Below are positions 26,584 to 34,083 of a stretch of 64,000 bases of DNA, one piece after another. The notes beneath the pieces are model-generated. The model was not told the origin of the DNA. It did no database searches and saw only the letters and a program-made list of their open reading frames with translations. The translations under genes and the position numbers were made by a program. Origin of the DNA: Microbacterium hydrothermale (GTDB lineage Bacteria > Actinomycetota > Actinomycetes > Actinomycetales > Microbacteriaceae); the NCBI RefSeq assembly GCF_004854025.1, contig NZ_STGM01000001.1, positions 186,001 through 250,000 on the forward strand, read 5' to 3'. The stretch's first letter is position 1. Every line of letters starts with the position of its first letter.

Positions 26584-26715
26584 TCAGGGCGCGACGCGCG
26601 TGTGCCTTGCCCGTCGGGCGTGCCCGCCCGTCAGGCCGCTGCGCGCGTGTGCACGTCGCTCGGGCCGTCGTGCGCGTGCCGTCCCGTCAGGCCGCGCTGC
26701 TTTTGCGCTCTCCGG
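26584..26715 (-). repeat. Echoes of the yaeQ 3' end
   Basis: The last nine codons of the yaeQ gene (DVHTRAAA-stop, 26716-26742) recur at 26631-26657 with one base changed, a synonymous GTC to GTG. Shorter pieces starting with the same inverted stop, TCAGGCCGC or TCAGGGCGC, occur at 26687 and 26584. All lie just behind the gene in its direction of transcription. Confidence 0.7.
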
Positions 26716-27255
26716 TCAGGCCGCTGCGCGCGTGTGGACGTCGCTCTCGCCCGCCGCGCCGTTCAGCTCGAGCCAGACCCGTCCCTCGGTGCGCGTGAGG
26801 GTGGCGGTGTTGCGGCGCTCGATGGCCTCCGCGAGTCTCTCGACGAAGCCGGGCTCGAAACTGTGCAGCAGCACCTCGTCGCCGCGGTGGATGCGCTTCC
26901 CCGCCCACGCCGCGGCCACCTTGTCGGCATCGCGGTGCGTGTAGACCGCGACCCGCTCGGCCTTCATGCTCCCGGTGTGCAGGCGGGCGGCATCCGGAGC
27001 CCCCACCTCGACCCACGCGACGAGGGCGCCCGTGAGATCGCGCACCATGACCGCGGGTTCGTCGGTCGCGGCGACGCCCTCGCTGAAGGCGATGCCCTCC
27101 TCGTATTCGAGGCAGTAGGCCAGCACCCGGGTCAGCATGTACGGAGCGGTTTCGGACGGATGCCGCGCGACCCGCAGTTGCAGTTCGTCGTAGACGCCGC
27201 GATCGACATCGGAGAGCTGCACGGTGAACGTGTGAATGGTCGCGCCGATAGCCAC
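26716..27255 (-). CDS. YaeQ family protein
   Basis: A 179-residue protein that fits the YaeQ family over its whole length: IGATIHTFTVQLSDVDRGVY at the start, the conserved RHPSETAPYMLTRVLAYCLEYEEGIAFSEG region, WVEVGAPDAARLHTGSMKAERVAVYTH, and WLEL near the end. The fold is PD-(D/E)XK-like, but the biological role is not established. The start is GTG at 27255, matching the family start; the frame stays open upstream without similarity. TACGCT lies eight bases before it. No operon partner is evident. Confidence 0.82.
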   Translation of the reverse strand: MAIGATIHTFTVQLSDVDRGVYDELQLRVARHPSETAPYMLTRVLAYCLEYEEGIAFSEGVAATDEPAVMVRDLTGALVAWVEVGAPDAARLHTGSMKAERVAVYTHRDADKVAAAWAGKRIHRGDEVLLHSFEPGFVERLAEAIERRNTATLTRTEGRVWLELNGAAGESDVHTRAAA

Positions 27256-27468
27256 GAGGATCCAGCGTACGGGAGTGCCCGTCGTGTCGCCGCCGGCGGT
27301 CTCTGTCACAAGCTGTAGCCGACGCTCCCTGCCGCCCGCCGCCGACGGATCCCGTCGCGCGCTGCCGCCGACGGCCCTCTCACTGCCACTGTCGACCGTG
27401 CCTGTCGCCCACCGCTGCCGACGGTCCTGTCGTGCACCCGGCCATTGCCCCGCCGGCCCGGCGCCGCC

Positions 27469-27474
27469 TAGCGT
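27469..27474 (+). promoter_or_regulatory. -10 box TAGCGT for small hypothetical gene
   Basis: TAGCGT stands exactly six bases before the ATG at 27481, which supports that otherwise uncertain start. Confidence 0.45.
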
Positions 27475-27480
27475 CGAAGG

Positions 27481-27894
27481 ATGCCAGACCCCCGCGCCCT
27501 CCGCATCGACGTCGGTCCGTTCCACCTCGCTCCCTCTCCCGACGCGTCGACGTGGACCGCGGAGCAGGACCCGGGACGTGCTCATCCGGGCCTTGGGGCT
27601 CCGGGCCCGGGTGCTCTGGGCCATGGTGCTCCCAGCAGTACCGCTCCGGGCCCGGACGCTCTGGGCCGTGATGCCCCGAGCAGCGCCGCTCCCAGCAGTG
27701 CTGCTCCGAGCGGTGCCGCTGCGGGCGGGACGGATGCCGCGCGCATCACCGCAGCCTGGACCGACTGGGTGGCGTTCGCCCAGCGAGTGCTGCAGGCCGA
27801 TGCCCTGTGGCGCGACGTCGAGGCGCGGGGCGACGCGTGGGACGAGGGCTTCTCGGCGGCGCGCGATGCCGACGCGCGGAACCCCTACCGGTGA
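27481..27894 (+). CDS. Hypothetical protein with Gly/Ala/Pro-rich repeat centre
   Basis: A 137-residue frame I do not recognise. Residues 1-30 (RALRIDVGPFHLAPSPDA) and 85-137 (AARITAAWTDWVAFAQRVL...WDEGFSAARDADARNPYR) look like ordinary protein. The middle is a repetitive segment of PGALGHGAPSSTAPGPDALG type, encoded by imperfect DNA repeats of about 60 bases. The C-terminal part, with conserved-looking Trp and a terminal NPY, may be the functional piece. A leaderless-type promoter six bases upstream supports expression. Confidence 0.5.
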   Translation: MPDPRALRIDVGPFHLAPSPDASTWTAEQDPGRAHPGLGAPGPGALGHGAPSSTAPGPDALGRDAPSSAAPSSAAPSGAAAGGTDAARITAAWTDWVAFAQRVLQADALWRDVEARGDAWDEGFSAARDADARNPYR

Positions 27895-27922
27895 TGCTGT
27901 GGACGGGTCAGGTGACGGTCCG

Positions 27923-27958
27923 GGTCGGCGCGGGGCCTCGTCGACGGTCGGGCTCCGG
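27923..27958 (-). repeat. Degenerate echo of the lipoprotein 3' end
   Basis: This 36-base stretch matches the last codons and stop region of the lipoprotein gene (27992-28027) at about 29 positions, 69 bases apart. The inverted stop TCA is TCG here, so it no longer terminates. Confidence 0.5.
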
Positions 27959-27993
27959 TGCTCGCACCTCCTCGCGGCGACGGCGCCGGTCGG

Positions 27994-28596
27994 TCAGCGC
28001 GGGCCCTCGACGAGGATCAGGCTCTGACGCGTGTCGGCCAGCTTCACGTAGCCGTCGCCGAAGAAGTACGTCAGTCCGTAGCCTTCGGCGCCGCGGCCGT
28101 TGAGCCAATCGGGGTTCTCGGTCACGTAGGTGCCGGTGGCATCCTTCTCGACCTTCCACCCGGCCGCCACGAGGTCCTTCTGCGCGGTGCGCGCTTCGTC
28201 GTCATCGATGGGGGCCCAGCCGAAGATCTGCACGCGATCCGAGGCGATCTTCGTGTCGCCCCACTTGCACTGGATGCCACCCTCGAGTGCGGTCGCTCCG
28301 ACGCGGAAGTCCTCCTTCTGGTAGGTCCATCCGAGGCTCATGAAGTCGTCCGCCGTGGCCTGGGGAATGATGTTCTCGCACGTCGGGTCCGCCGTGGAGG
28401 GCGCGTCGGTCGTCGAGGCCGAGGGCTCGGGGGTGTTCGCATCGCTGTCCGCGCCCTGAGAGGGGGCGGCCGGGGACGGCGCGGCCTCTTGCGGGGCGGG
28501 GGAGGAGCACCCCGCCAACGCGAGCATCGTGAGAGCGCCGGTCGCCGCCAGGACGGCGGCGCGTGAACGGGTGGGACGGGTGCGAGTGCAGCGCAT
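27994..28596 (-). CDS. Secreted lipoprotein, DUF3558-like
   Basis: A 200-residue lipoprotein. The signal peptide ends in the lipobox LALAGC (Cys at about 30). A Ser/Pro/Ala/Asp-rich linker follows, then a compact domain with two cysteines (DPTCENI and IQCKWGD) that could form a disulfide, as in DUF3558-type actinobacterial lipoproteins; that assignment is tentative. The ATG overlaps the hisN stop (TGATG), so translation is coupled to hisN. The C-terminus SLILVEGPR is echoed downstream. Confidence 0.75.
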   Translation of the reverse strand: MRCTRTRPTRSRAAVLAATGALTMLALAGCSSPAPQEAAPSPAAPSQGADSDANTPEPSASTTDAPSTADPTCENIIPQATADDFMSLGWTYQKEDFRVGATALEGGIQCKWGDTKIASDRVQIFGWAPIDDDEARTAQKDLVAAGWKVEKDATGTYVTENPDWLNGRGAEGYGLTYFFGDGYVKLADTRQSLILVEGPR

Positions 28597-29420
28597 CACG
28601 AGCCCTCTCCCTCGTGCAGCAGCGAGAAGAACGCGTCGTGCAGCACGCCGTTCGTCGCGAGCGACGACTCGGCGTCGAGTCGGTCGGTTCCGTCGAACGC
28701 GGTGAAGCGGCCTCCGGCCTCGCGCACGATCGGGGCGATCGCGGCGATGTCGTACTCCTTCACCCCGAACTCGGCGACGAGCTCGAGTCGCCCCTCGGCG
28801 AGCCACATGTACGGGAGGGCGTCGCCGTAGGCACGGTCGCGCCACACCGCGCGGGTGAGGCGTTCGAGCGTGGGGACGAGGTCGACGTCGTCCCACTGCT
28901 CGATGCTCTGGAAGCTGATGCTGGAGGCGGCGACGTCGTCGATCCCCGACACGCGGATGCGACGCGTCTCGCCGGTGGCGGTGGTCGTCCACGCGCCGTG
29001 TCCGGTCGCCGCCCACCACCGGCGGCCGATCGCGGGCTGACTGACCACTCCGACAGTCGGGATGCCGTCGACGGTCAGGGCGATGAGGGTGGCCCACACG
29101 GGGATGCCGCGCATGTAGTTGTGCGTCCCGTCGATGGGATCGATCACCCAGCGTCGCGAGGTTTCACCCGAGGCACCGAATTCCTCACCCAGGATCGCGT
29201 CGTCCGGGCGTTCGGCATCCAGGATCCGACGGATCGCCCGCTCGGTCTCGAGGTCGGCCTCGGTGACGTGCGTGCGGTCGGCTTTGGTGTCGATGCGCAG
29301 GTCGGCGGCGTCGAACCGTGCCATGGCGACCGCGTCGGCTGCGTCGGCGATACGGAGGGCGAGTGCGAGATCGTCGGTCGGGTCCGCGGGGGTCGCGGCG
29401 GGCTCTTCGATGCGGGACAC
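28596..29420 (-). CDS. hisN: Histidinol-phosphatase, inositol monophosphatase family
   Basis: A 274-residue metal-dependent phosphatase. Metal ligands are visible in ILGEEFG and WVIDPIDGTHNY, the two signature motifs of the inositol monophosphatase family, with a third acidic site near YDIAAIAPIVREAGG. In actinobacteria the protein of this type with SRRWVIDPIDGT is usually histidinol-phosphate phosphatase, the missing HisB activity of histidine synthesis; other sugar phosphates are possible. The start is GTG with TATCCT exactly six bases upstream. The lipoprotein gene follows in the same transcript. Confidence 0.82.
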   Translation of the reverse strand: MSRIEEPAATPADPTDDLALALRIADAADAVAMARFDAADLRIDTKADRTHVTEADLETERAIRRILDAERPDDAILGEEFGASGETSRRWVIDPIDGTHNYMRGIPVWATLIALTVDGIPTVGVVSQPAIGRRWWAATGHGAWTTTATGETRRIRVSGIDDVAASSISFQSIEQWDDVDLVPTLERLTRAVWRDRAYGDALPYMWLAEGRLELVAEFGVKEYDIAAIAPIVREAGGRFTAFDGTDRLDAESSLATNGVLHDAFFSLLHEGEGS

Positions 29421-29426
29421 GGCACC

Positions 29427-29432
29427 AGGATA
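29427..29432 (-). promoter_or_regulatory. -10 box TATCCT for hisN
   Basis: On the minus strand TATCCT precedes the GTG start of hisN by exactly six bases. Confidence 0.5.
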
Positions 29433-29452
29433 ACCGGCGTTCCTGGCTCGAT

Positions 29453-29482
29453 TTGGTGTGCTCGCGTCACGCCTGGTAACGT
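29453..29482 (+). promoter_or_regulatory. tRNA-Lys promoter
   Basis: A -35-like TTGGTG at 29453-29458 and -10-like TAACGT at 29477-29482 are separated by 18 bases and lie about 41 bases before the tRNA. Confidence 0.55.
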
Positions 29483-29523
29483 AATTCCTCGGCGCGGAGA
29501 GCGATTCTCACGCCGAACGGAAC

Positions 29524-29599
29524 GCACCTCTAGCTCAATCGGCAGAGCAACTGACTCTTAATCAGTGGGTTCTGGGTTCGAGTCCCAGGGGGTGCACCA
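29524..29599 (+). tRNA. tRNA-Lys (anticodon CTT)
   Basis: GCACCTC pairs with GGGGTGC in the acceptor; the D arm is AGCTCAATCGGCAGAGC; the anticodon arm is CTGACTCTTAATCAG with CTT; the T arm is GGTTCGAGTCC. The CCA end is encoded at 29597-29599. Confidence 0.97.
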
Positions 29600-29604
29600 C
29601 GAAA

Positions 29605-29644
29605 AGAAACCCCCTCTCGCGATCGCTCGCGGGAGGGGGTTTCT
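29605..29644 (+). terminator. Hairpin terminator after tRNA-Lys
   Basis: AGAAACCCCCTC is the exact inverse of GAGGGGGTTTCT, with an inner CGCG/CGCG pairing and a short loop. From here to the next gene (29645-29918) I see no convincing gene; only the TAGCGT promoter box near its right end stands out. Confidence 0.85.
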
Positions 29645-29906
29645 GCGTCTCACTCCGGCGTGGGTACGGCGGCACTCCGAGGGGACGGAATCCGTCCGTG
29701 CGCGATGGCGAGCGATATCCGGCCCCGCCACACGGTCAGGCGTTCTCGTCATACGGCGAACGTGGTGATGTGCTCGCTGCGGACATCGCCAACGGCGATG
29801 ACATCGAGCAGGCGGATGCCGGCATCTCGACCGCCTCCTCGACACGGGGGAACCGAACGCGAGCCGCCGATCGGATGAGGTGGCGTCCGTACGGGCACCG
29901 TCCCGG

Positions 29907-29912
29907 TAGCGT
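29907..29912 (+). promoter_or_regulatory. -10 box TAGCGT for small membrane protein gene
   Basis: TAGCGT is exactly six bases before the ATG at 29919. Confidence 0.5.
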
Positions 29913-29918
29913 GAGGCC

Positions 29919-30314
29919 ATGACGACGCAAATCTCGGGTCGACGTGTCGCTCTGCGCGCGGTTCTGATCTTCGCCGCCGTCGTCGCCGTTCTCTACGGTC
30001 TGTACGTCGGTTACCTCTTCATGATGGCCGACGAGGGTGACCGGCCACCGGCATCCACCGTCACGCTCCCGGAAGGTGCCCGCGTGATCTCGGAGGACGT
30101 GTCGTGCGGCAGCGGGGGATGCGCGACGCAGTTGGTCGTCGAGCCGCCCGCCGGCATCAGCCCGGCGCGGCTTGCGGAGATCATCGGCGCGACACCGCAG
30201 CTCCGGGTGGCGGGGAACTTCCTCGATCCGCGCACGGTCAGCGTGATGGCGTGGCCGAAGGAGAGCACGCTCGGGCTCTCTCTCGACTATTCCTCGCAGG
30301 AGTACGTTCCCTGA
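29919..30314 (+). CDS. Small single-pass membrane protein, unknown function
   Basis: A 131-residue protein. A basic N-terminus is followed by one membrane helix (about residues 12-36, AVLIFAAVVAVLYGLYVGYLF) and an extracytoplasmic domain with a cysteine pair, SCGSGGCATQ, likely a disulfide loop. The second half (ISPARLAEIIG, DPRTVSVMAWPKESTLGLSLDY) looks like a compact beta/alpha domain. I do not recognise a family. The leaderless promoter box supports the start; the gene is transcribed alone. Confidence 0.65.
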   Translation: MTTQISGRRVALRAVLIFAAVVAVLYGLYVGYLFMMADEGDRPPASTVTLPEGARVISEDVSCGSGGCATQLVVEPPAGISPARLAEIIGATPQLRVAGNFLDPRTVSVMAWPKESTLGLSLDYSSQEYVP

Positions 30315-30437
30315 CGCTCCTCAGCGTCTTCCCCGGACTCGGGCCGTGCGCGCTCGCTAGTCTCCTCGGAGGGCGCGAGACGCGCGGAGGGTGAAAGCGT
30401 CTCGCGGCGAGGCGTTGCGATCAGGGGGAGTGGTTCC

Positions 30438-30971
30438 ATGGCCGATGACGAGATCTGGGACGTGACCGACATCCAGGGCACGCCCACCGGAAAACTCCAC
30501 CGCCGCGGCGACGGCCCGGTGCCGGCCGGGTCCTTCCACATCGTGGCATCCGTCTGCGTGGTCTCGTCGAACGGGCGCGTCTTGATGAGCAGGCGAGCCG
30601 CGCAGAAGGACTACCCGCTCGCCTGGGAGTTCCCGGCGGGGAGTGCGCTGCGCGGCGAGTCCAGCCGTCGCGGGGCTGTTCGTGAGGTCGACGAGGAGGT
30701 GGGGCTCGTCCTCGCGCCGGACGATCTCGTGCTCGTCGGCCGCGTCGTGGAGGAGCGTGCCCTCTTCGATCTGTGGGCGGCCGCCGTCGAGGGCGAGCCC
30801 ACTCCGCGGATCGATCCCGAAGAAGTTCTGGATGCCGAGTGGGCGACGCTCGACGACGTGCGGAGGCGGTGGGAGGACGGGGCGTTCGCGACGCCGTGGA
30901 ACGCGCGCTTCGCGCAGTTGTGGGACGTGCTGATCACGCGGGTCGCGGAGGTGCGCGGCGCGGAACGCTGA
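30438..30971 (+). CDS. Nudix hydrolase
   Basis: A 177-residue hydrolase of nucleoside-diphosphate-linked compounds. The Nudix box is complete: Gly, five residues, Glu, seven residues, then REVDEEVGL (within about residues 72-94). The N-terminus DEIWDVTDIQGTPTGKLHRRG and VCVVSSNGRVLMSRRA fit the Idi/YfcD-like subgroup that keeps a substrate-entry strand before the box. The specific substrate is unknown. A GGGGGAG ribosome site lies upstream. The last six codons including the stop are tandemly repeated downstream. Confidence 0.85.
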   Translation: MADDEIWDVTDIQGTPTGKLHRRGDGPVPAGSFHIVASVCVVSSNGRVLMSRRAAQKDYPLAWEFPAGSALRGESSRRGAVREVDEEVGLVLAPDDLVLVGRVVEERALFDLWAAAVEGEPTPRIDPEEVLDAEWATLDDVRRRWEDGAFATPWNARFAQLWDVLITRVAEVRGAER

Positions 30972-31013
30972 CGCGGCGCGGATCGCCGACGCGGCGCGGA
31001 TCGCTGACGCGGC
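30972..31013 (+). repeat. 18-bp tandem copies of the Nudix gene 3' end
   Basis: The gene ends CGCGGCGCGGAACGCTGA (30954-30971). The same 18-mer follows at 30972-30989 (ending CGA) and 30990-31007 (ending TGA again), and the first eight bases once more. Read in frame, the copies encode RGADRR and RGADR-stop against the genuine RGAER-stop. Confidence 0.8.
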
Positions 31014-31040
31014 GGGGGAAGGTGGCGCGGCGCCCGCCCG

Positions 31041-31144
31041 TCAGAACGGCGCCGGATCGGGTTCGGTCTCGTTCCCGCGCGGCGCGCGTTCGTCAGAATG
31101 GCGGCGGATCGGGTTCGGTCTCGTTCCCGCGCGGCGCGCGTTCG
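31041..31144 (-). repeat. Two 52-bp echoes of the HNH gene 3' end
   Basis: Units 31041-31092 and 31093-31144 match the HNH gene end (31145-31196) over about 43 bases. Read on the minus strand they encode PRGNETEPDPAPF-stop and PRGNETEPDPPPF-stop, against PRGNETEPGPPPF-stop in the gene. The period of 52 is not a multiple of three. Confidence 0.85.
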
Positions 31145-32734
31145 TCAGAATGGCGGCGGACCGGGCTCGGTCTCGTTCCCGCGCGGCGACCGCCATGTGA
31201 CGACGCCCGTCTGCGCGTCGCGCGTCGGCGTCCAGGCGGTGTCGTGGCGGAGTCGATGGTGATGTCGGCATTCCGGCTCGAGATTGTCGACGTCCGTGCG
31301 ACCTCCGTCGGCCCACGCCGTGAGGTGGTCGATGTCGCAGGCGCGTGCGGAGCGTCCGCAGCCGGGGAAGATGCAGGTCGGAGAGGTGACGCCGAGCCAG
31401 CGGCGCAGGGCCGCGGTGACGCGGTACGTCGTGCGGTCGAGGGCGAGTGGGGCTTCGGTCATCGGGTGCGTGAGCAGGCGCACCCACGACGTCGCCTCGC
31501 CGGCCAGGCGGCGGGCGGTGTCGAGGTCGATCGGACCGTAACCGTCGAGGACCGCCGGATCGTCGCTCTCGCCGAGCAGGGTGAGCGCGGGCACCGTGAC
31601 GACGATGGACGCCGCGGCGCGTCGCGGGGCGACGCCGGGCTGATCGCCGTTGCCGCGGTGAGCATCACGAGAAGTTCCGAGGGGAGCGACCGTCTGCGTC
31701 TCGCCCATCGTGGCGGCATCCGCTGTCACCATCTGCGCGAAGGCGTCGGCCCGGAGCTGGGCCAGGGTGCGATCCTCGTCGGGGACGCTCGCGAGGTGAC
31801 GCGCTGCGCGATCGATCCGCGACATCGCCACATGAGCGCGATCCGCGGGCAGGAGAGCGGTGAGGGTCGCCATGCCGTCGAGTTCGGCGTTGAGCCAGAC
31901 GCCGCGGTCACGGGCCGCACGACGGTGGCGCTCCTCGAGTGATTCGCCGTGCACGCGCTCGCGGAGGGCACGGGCCGAGACCGCGAAGCGCGCGGGGGTG
32001 AGGCGGCGGGCATGGTCTGCTGCGCCCTCGTCGAAGGCCTGCCACGCCGCGGCGTCGTCATCGGGGAGGGACGCGGCGAGCCGAGCGGTCTCGGACGCCT
32101 GCCGTTCGGACGTGTCTCCCGCGACGTACGTCGCCCACGTCGACGGACAGCGCGACTGGAGCGTCCGCGCCTGGTCCGCGCGGATCCGCACGGTCTGCTC
32201 GGAGATACGCAGACGCACGGCGATCTCGGCGACGGCCGCTCGCTCCGCCATGTCGAGCCGATCGCGCCGAATCGCCGCCGCACGCCCACGGCGCGGGTCT
32301 TCGGCGTCGAGATCGAGCGTCGGGTCGGGACCGACCCACGGCTCGGGGTGCGCCGTGGCCTCGTCGAGGATGTGCGCGATCAGCCGCGATTCTTCCGCGG
32401 CGGCGCGACGGCGTTCGCGAGAGACGGCCTCGAGGGAGCGCAGGGCGAGATCGGCGGCATCCCCGGGCGAAGGGCACTCGGCGACGGTGTGCGCAACGGT
32501 GTCGGTGTCCGGCTGTCCGTCGTCGTCGACTTCGACAGGCCACTCCGGGTCGTCCAGACCGAGCTCGGCCGCCCAGGCGATGTCGGCGGCGATGCGGAGT
32601 TCGTCGTCCGTCATCGGCGGAGTGTCGCGCCAGATCGCCGCGGACAGCTCGCTCAGGCCGTTGTCTTCCTCCGTGCACGCGGCGGAGCGCGGATCGGGGA
32701 CGACCCGGTCGTTGCCGCGCGGCGAGAGGCTCAT
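31145..32734 (-). CDS. 13E12/DUF222 protein with HNH nuclease domain
   Basis: A 529-residue protein of the family abundant in Microbacteriaceae and mycobacteria. The long helical DUF222 region (about residues 100-370, LDMAERAAVAEIAVRLRISEQTV...) is followed by the HNH motif: CIFPGC, DIDHLTAWADGG, DNLEPECRHHHRLRH. The cysteines probably hold a structural zinc, and the His residues form the beta-beta-alpha metal nuclease centre. The function is unproved; these are multi-copy accessory genes, some linked to mobile DNA. The start is the first ATG before family-like sequence; the frame extends upstream through repeats. Its 3' end is echoed twice. Confidence 0.85.
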   Translation of the reverse strand: MSLSPRGNDRVVPDPRSAACTEEDNGLSELSAAIWRDTPPMTDDELRIAADIAWAAELGLDDPEWPVEVDDDGQPDTDTVAHTVAECPSPGDAADLALRSLEAVSRERRRAAAEESRLIAHILDEATAHPEPWVGPDPTLDLDAEDPRRGRAAAIRRDRLDMAERAAVAEIAVRLRISEQTVRIRADQARTLQSRCPSTWATYVAGDTSERQASETARLAASLPDDDAAAWQAFDEGAADHARRLTPARFAVSARALRERVHGESLEERHRRAARDRGVWLNAELDGMATLTALLPADRAHVAMSRIDRAARHLASVPDEDRTLAQLRADAFAQMVTADAATMGETQTVAPLGTSRDAHRGNGDQPGVAPRRAAASIVVTVPALTLLGESDDPAVLDGYGPIDLDTARRLAGEATSWVRLLTHPMTEAPLALDRTTYRVTAALRRWLGVTSPTCIFPGCGRSARACDIDHLTAWADGGRTDVDNLEPECRHHHRLRHDTAWTPTRDAQTGVVTWRSPRGNETEPGPPPF

Positions 32735-32832
32735 GCCGAGACGGTATCGCCGACCTCCGACATTGCCTCCGGCGCCCGCGAGGCGCTGGATACACGGCAT
32801 AGCGATGGCGATCAGGCCAGGGTGATCACCCG

Positions 32833-32960
32833 CACCCCTCGCGCCCGCATCCGGCCCCGGCGACCAGCCCGCGGCGCTCACCCCTCCACCCCTCGCGCCC
32901 GCATCCGGCCCCGGCGACCAGCCCGCGGCGCTCACCCCTCCACCCCTCGCGCTCCCACCC
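32833..32960. repeat. 54-bp tandem repeat, about 2.4 copies
   Basis: CACCCCTCGCGCCCGCATCC begins at 32833 and again at 32887; a third, truncated copy starts at 32941. The unit (54 bases, 18 codons) reads through in several frames but shows no protein-like periodicity. It fills the 247-base gap between the HNH gene and the divergent hydrolase gene. Confidence 0.8.
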
Positions 32961-32981
32961 CGCGACCGCCAGGATGACGTC

Positions 32982-34025
32982 ATGACCCCCGCCGATGCCG
33001 TGAACAGCGAGCCGCACGCACACGTCGACGCCGCTCCCGAGCCGGCGGTCGACGGGACACCGCCCTCCGCCGCAGGCGAGAGCAACACCTCCTCCGCGAG
33101 AACAGGCGTCCCCCACACGGCCACCGCGCCCGAGCGAGACGAGTCCGCGCCCCTCACCGACCGCACCCACCGCGTCGCCGTGCCGGAGGGGACTCTGCAC
33201 GTCGGGGAGTGGCATCCGCATGCCGAGGGCACGCCGTGGCTGCTCGTGCACGGGGTCACCGCGTCGCACCTCGCGTGGTCGTGGGTCGCCCGCGAGACGG
33301 AGGCGCGGCTCATCGCCCCCGACCTGCCGGGCCGGGGCCGCAGCACGGCGCCCGGACGGCGCACCGGTCTGGCGCAGCACGCCGACGACCTGGTCGCGGT
33401 CCTCGACGCGGCGGGGGTCGACCGCGCGATCGCCGTCGGACATTCGATGGGGGCGTTCATCACCGCCGTGCTGGCCGATCGGCATCCGGATCGTGTCGAG
33501 CGCGTCGTGCTCGTCGACGGCGGACTGCCGCTCGATCTGCCCGAGGGCATGGATCCGCGCGACGCGGTCCGGCACGTGCTGGGCCCGACGGCCGCTCGGC
33601 TCGACATGCGCTTCGGCAGCACCGCGGCGTACCGCGACTTCTGGCGCGCGCACCCGGCGTTCGTCGGCCGCGATGACCCCCTGCTCGACGCGTATTTCGC
33701 CTACGACCTGGTCGGTGAGGAGCCGGAGCTGCGTCCCGCGACGCTCTTCTCCACCGTCGAGGCCGACTCGATCGACCAGAACACGGGCGCGGCGATCGCG
33801 ACCGCTCTCGAACGGATGCCACGGCCCACCCGGCTCCTGGCGGCCGAACGGGGTCTGCGCGGGGAGGTGCCGCCGCTGTATCCCGATCTCTCGGCGATCG
33901 AAAGGGCGCATCCGCGCCTGCGCTCGGCAATGCGCGTCGCGGGCGCGGACCACTACTCGATCGTCATGTCCCCCGAGGGGGCCCGTGCGGTCGTGCGAGA
34001 GGTACGGCGCGGCGACGGACGGTAG
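32982..34025 (+). CDS. Alpha/beta hydrolase
   Basis: A 347-residue hydrolase. The nucleophile elbow is GHSMGAF (about residue 154), the oxyanion-forming LLVHGVTASHLAW is near residue 87, and the terminal His is in ADHYSIVM. Residues 1 to about 60 are a disordered Glu/Ala/Pro-rich segment without signal-peptide character; an alternative start inside it would leave the enzyme fold intact. The substrate is unknown. It is followed by a terminator and a convergent MFS gene. Confidence 0.85.
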   Translation: MTPADAVNSEPHAHVDAAPEPAVDGTPPSAAGESNTSSARTGVPHTATAPERDESAPLTDRTHRVAVPEGTLHVGEWHPHAEGTPWLLVHGVTASHLAWSWVARETEARLIAPDLPGRGRSTAPGRRTGLAQHADDLVAVLDAAGVDRAIAVGHSMGAFITAVLADRHPDRVERVVLVDGGLPLDLPEGMDPRDAVRHVLGPTAARLDMRFGSTAAYRDFWRAHPAFVGRDDPLLDAYFAYDLVGEEPELRPATLFSTVEADSIDQNTGAAIATALERMPRPTRLLAAERGLRGEVPPLYPDLSAIERAHPRLRSAMRVAGADHYSIVMSPEGARAVVREVRRGDGR

Positions 34026-34037
34026 CCCGACACGAGA

Positions 34038-34068
34038 AAGGCCGCCCCGCCGAAGCGGGAGCGGCCTT
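34038..34068. terminator. Bidirectional hairpin terminator
   Basis: AAGGCCGC and its inverse GCGGCCTT enclose an inner CCGC/GCGG pair and a CGAA loop, between two convergent genes. Confidence 0.8.
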
Positions 34069-34083
34069 CCTCGAACAGGAGCC

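Noticed and set aside
26631-26715. C-terminal continuation of YaeQ into the repeats
   Set aside because: The gene has its own stop; the copies are out of phase with any continuing frame.
31860-32825. Plus-strand open frames across the HNH gene
   Set aside because: Antisense to the 13E12/HNH gene, with Arg/Ser-rich low-complexity translation.
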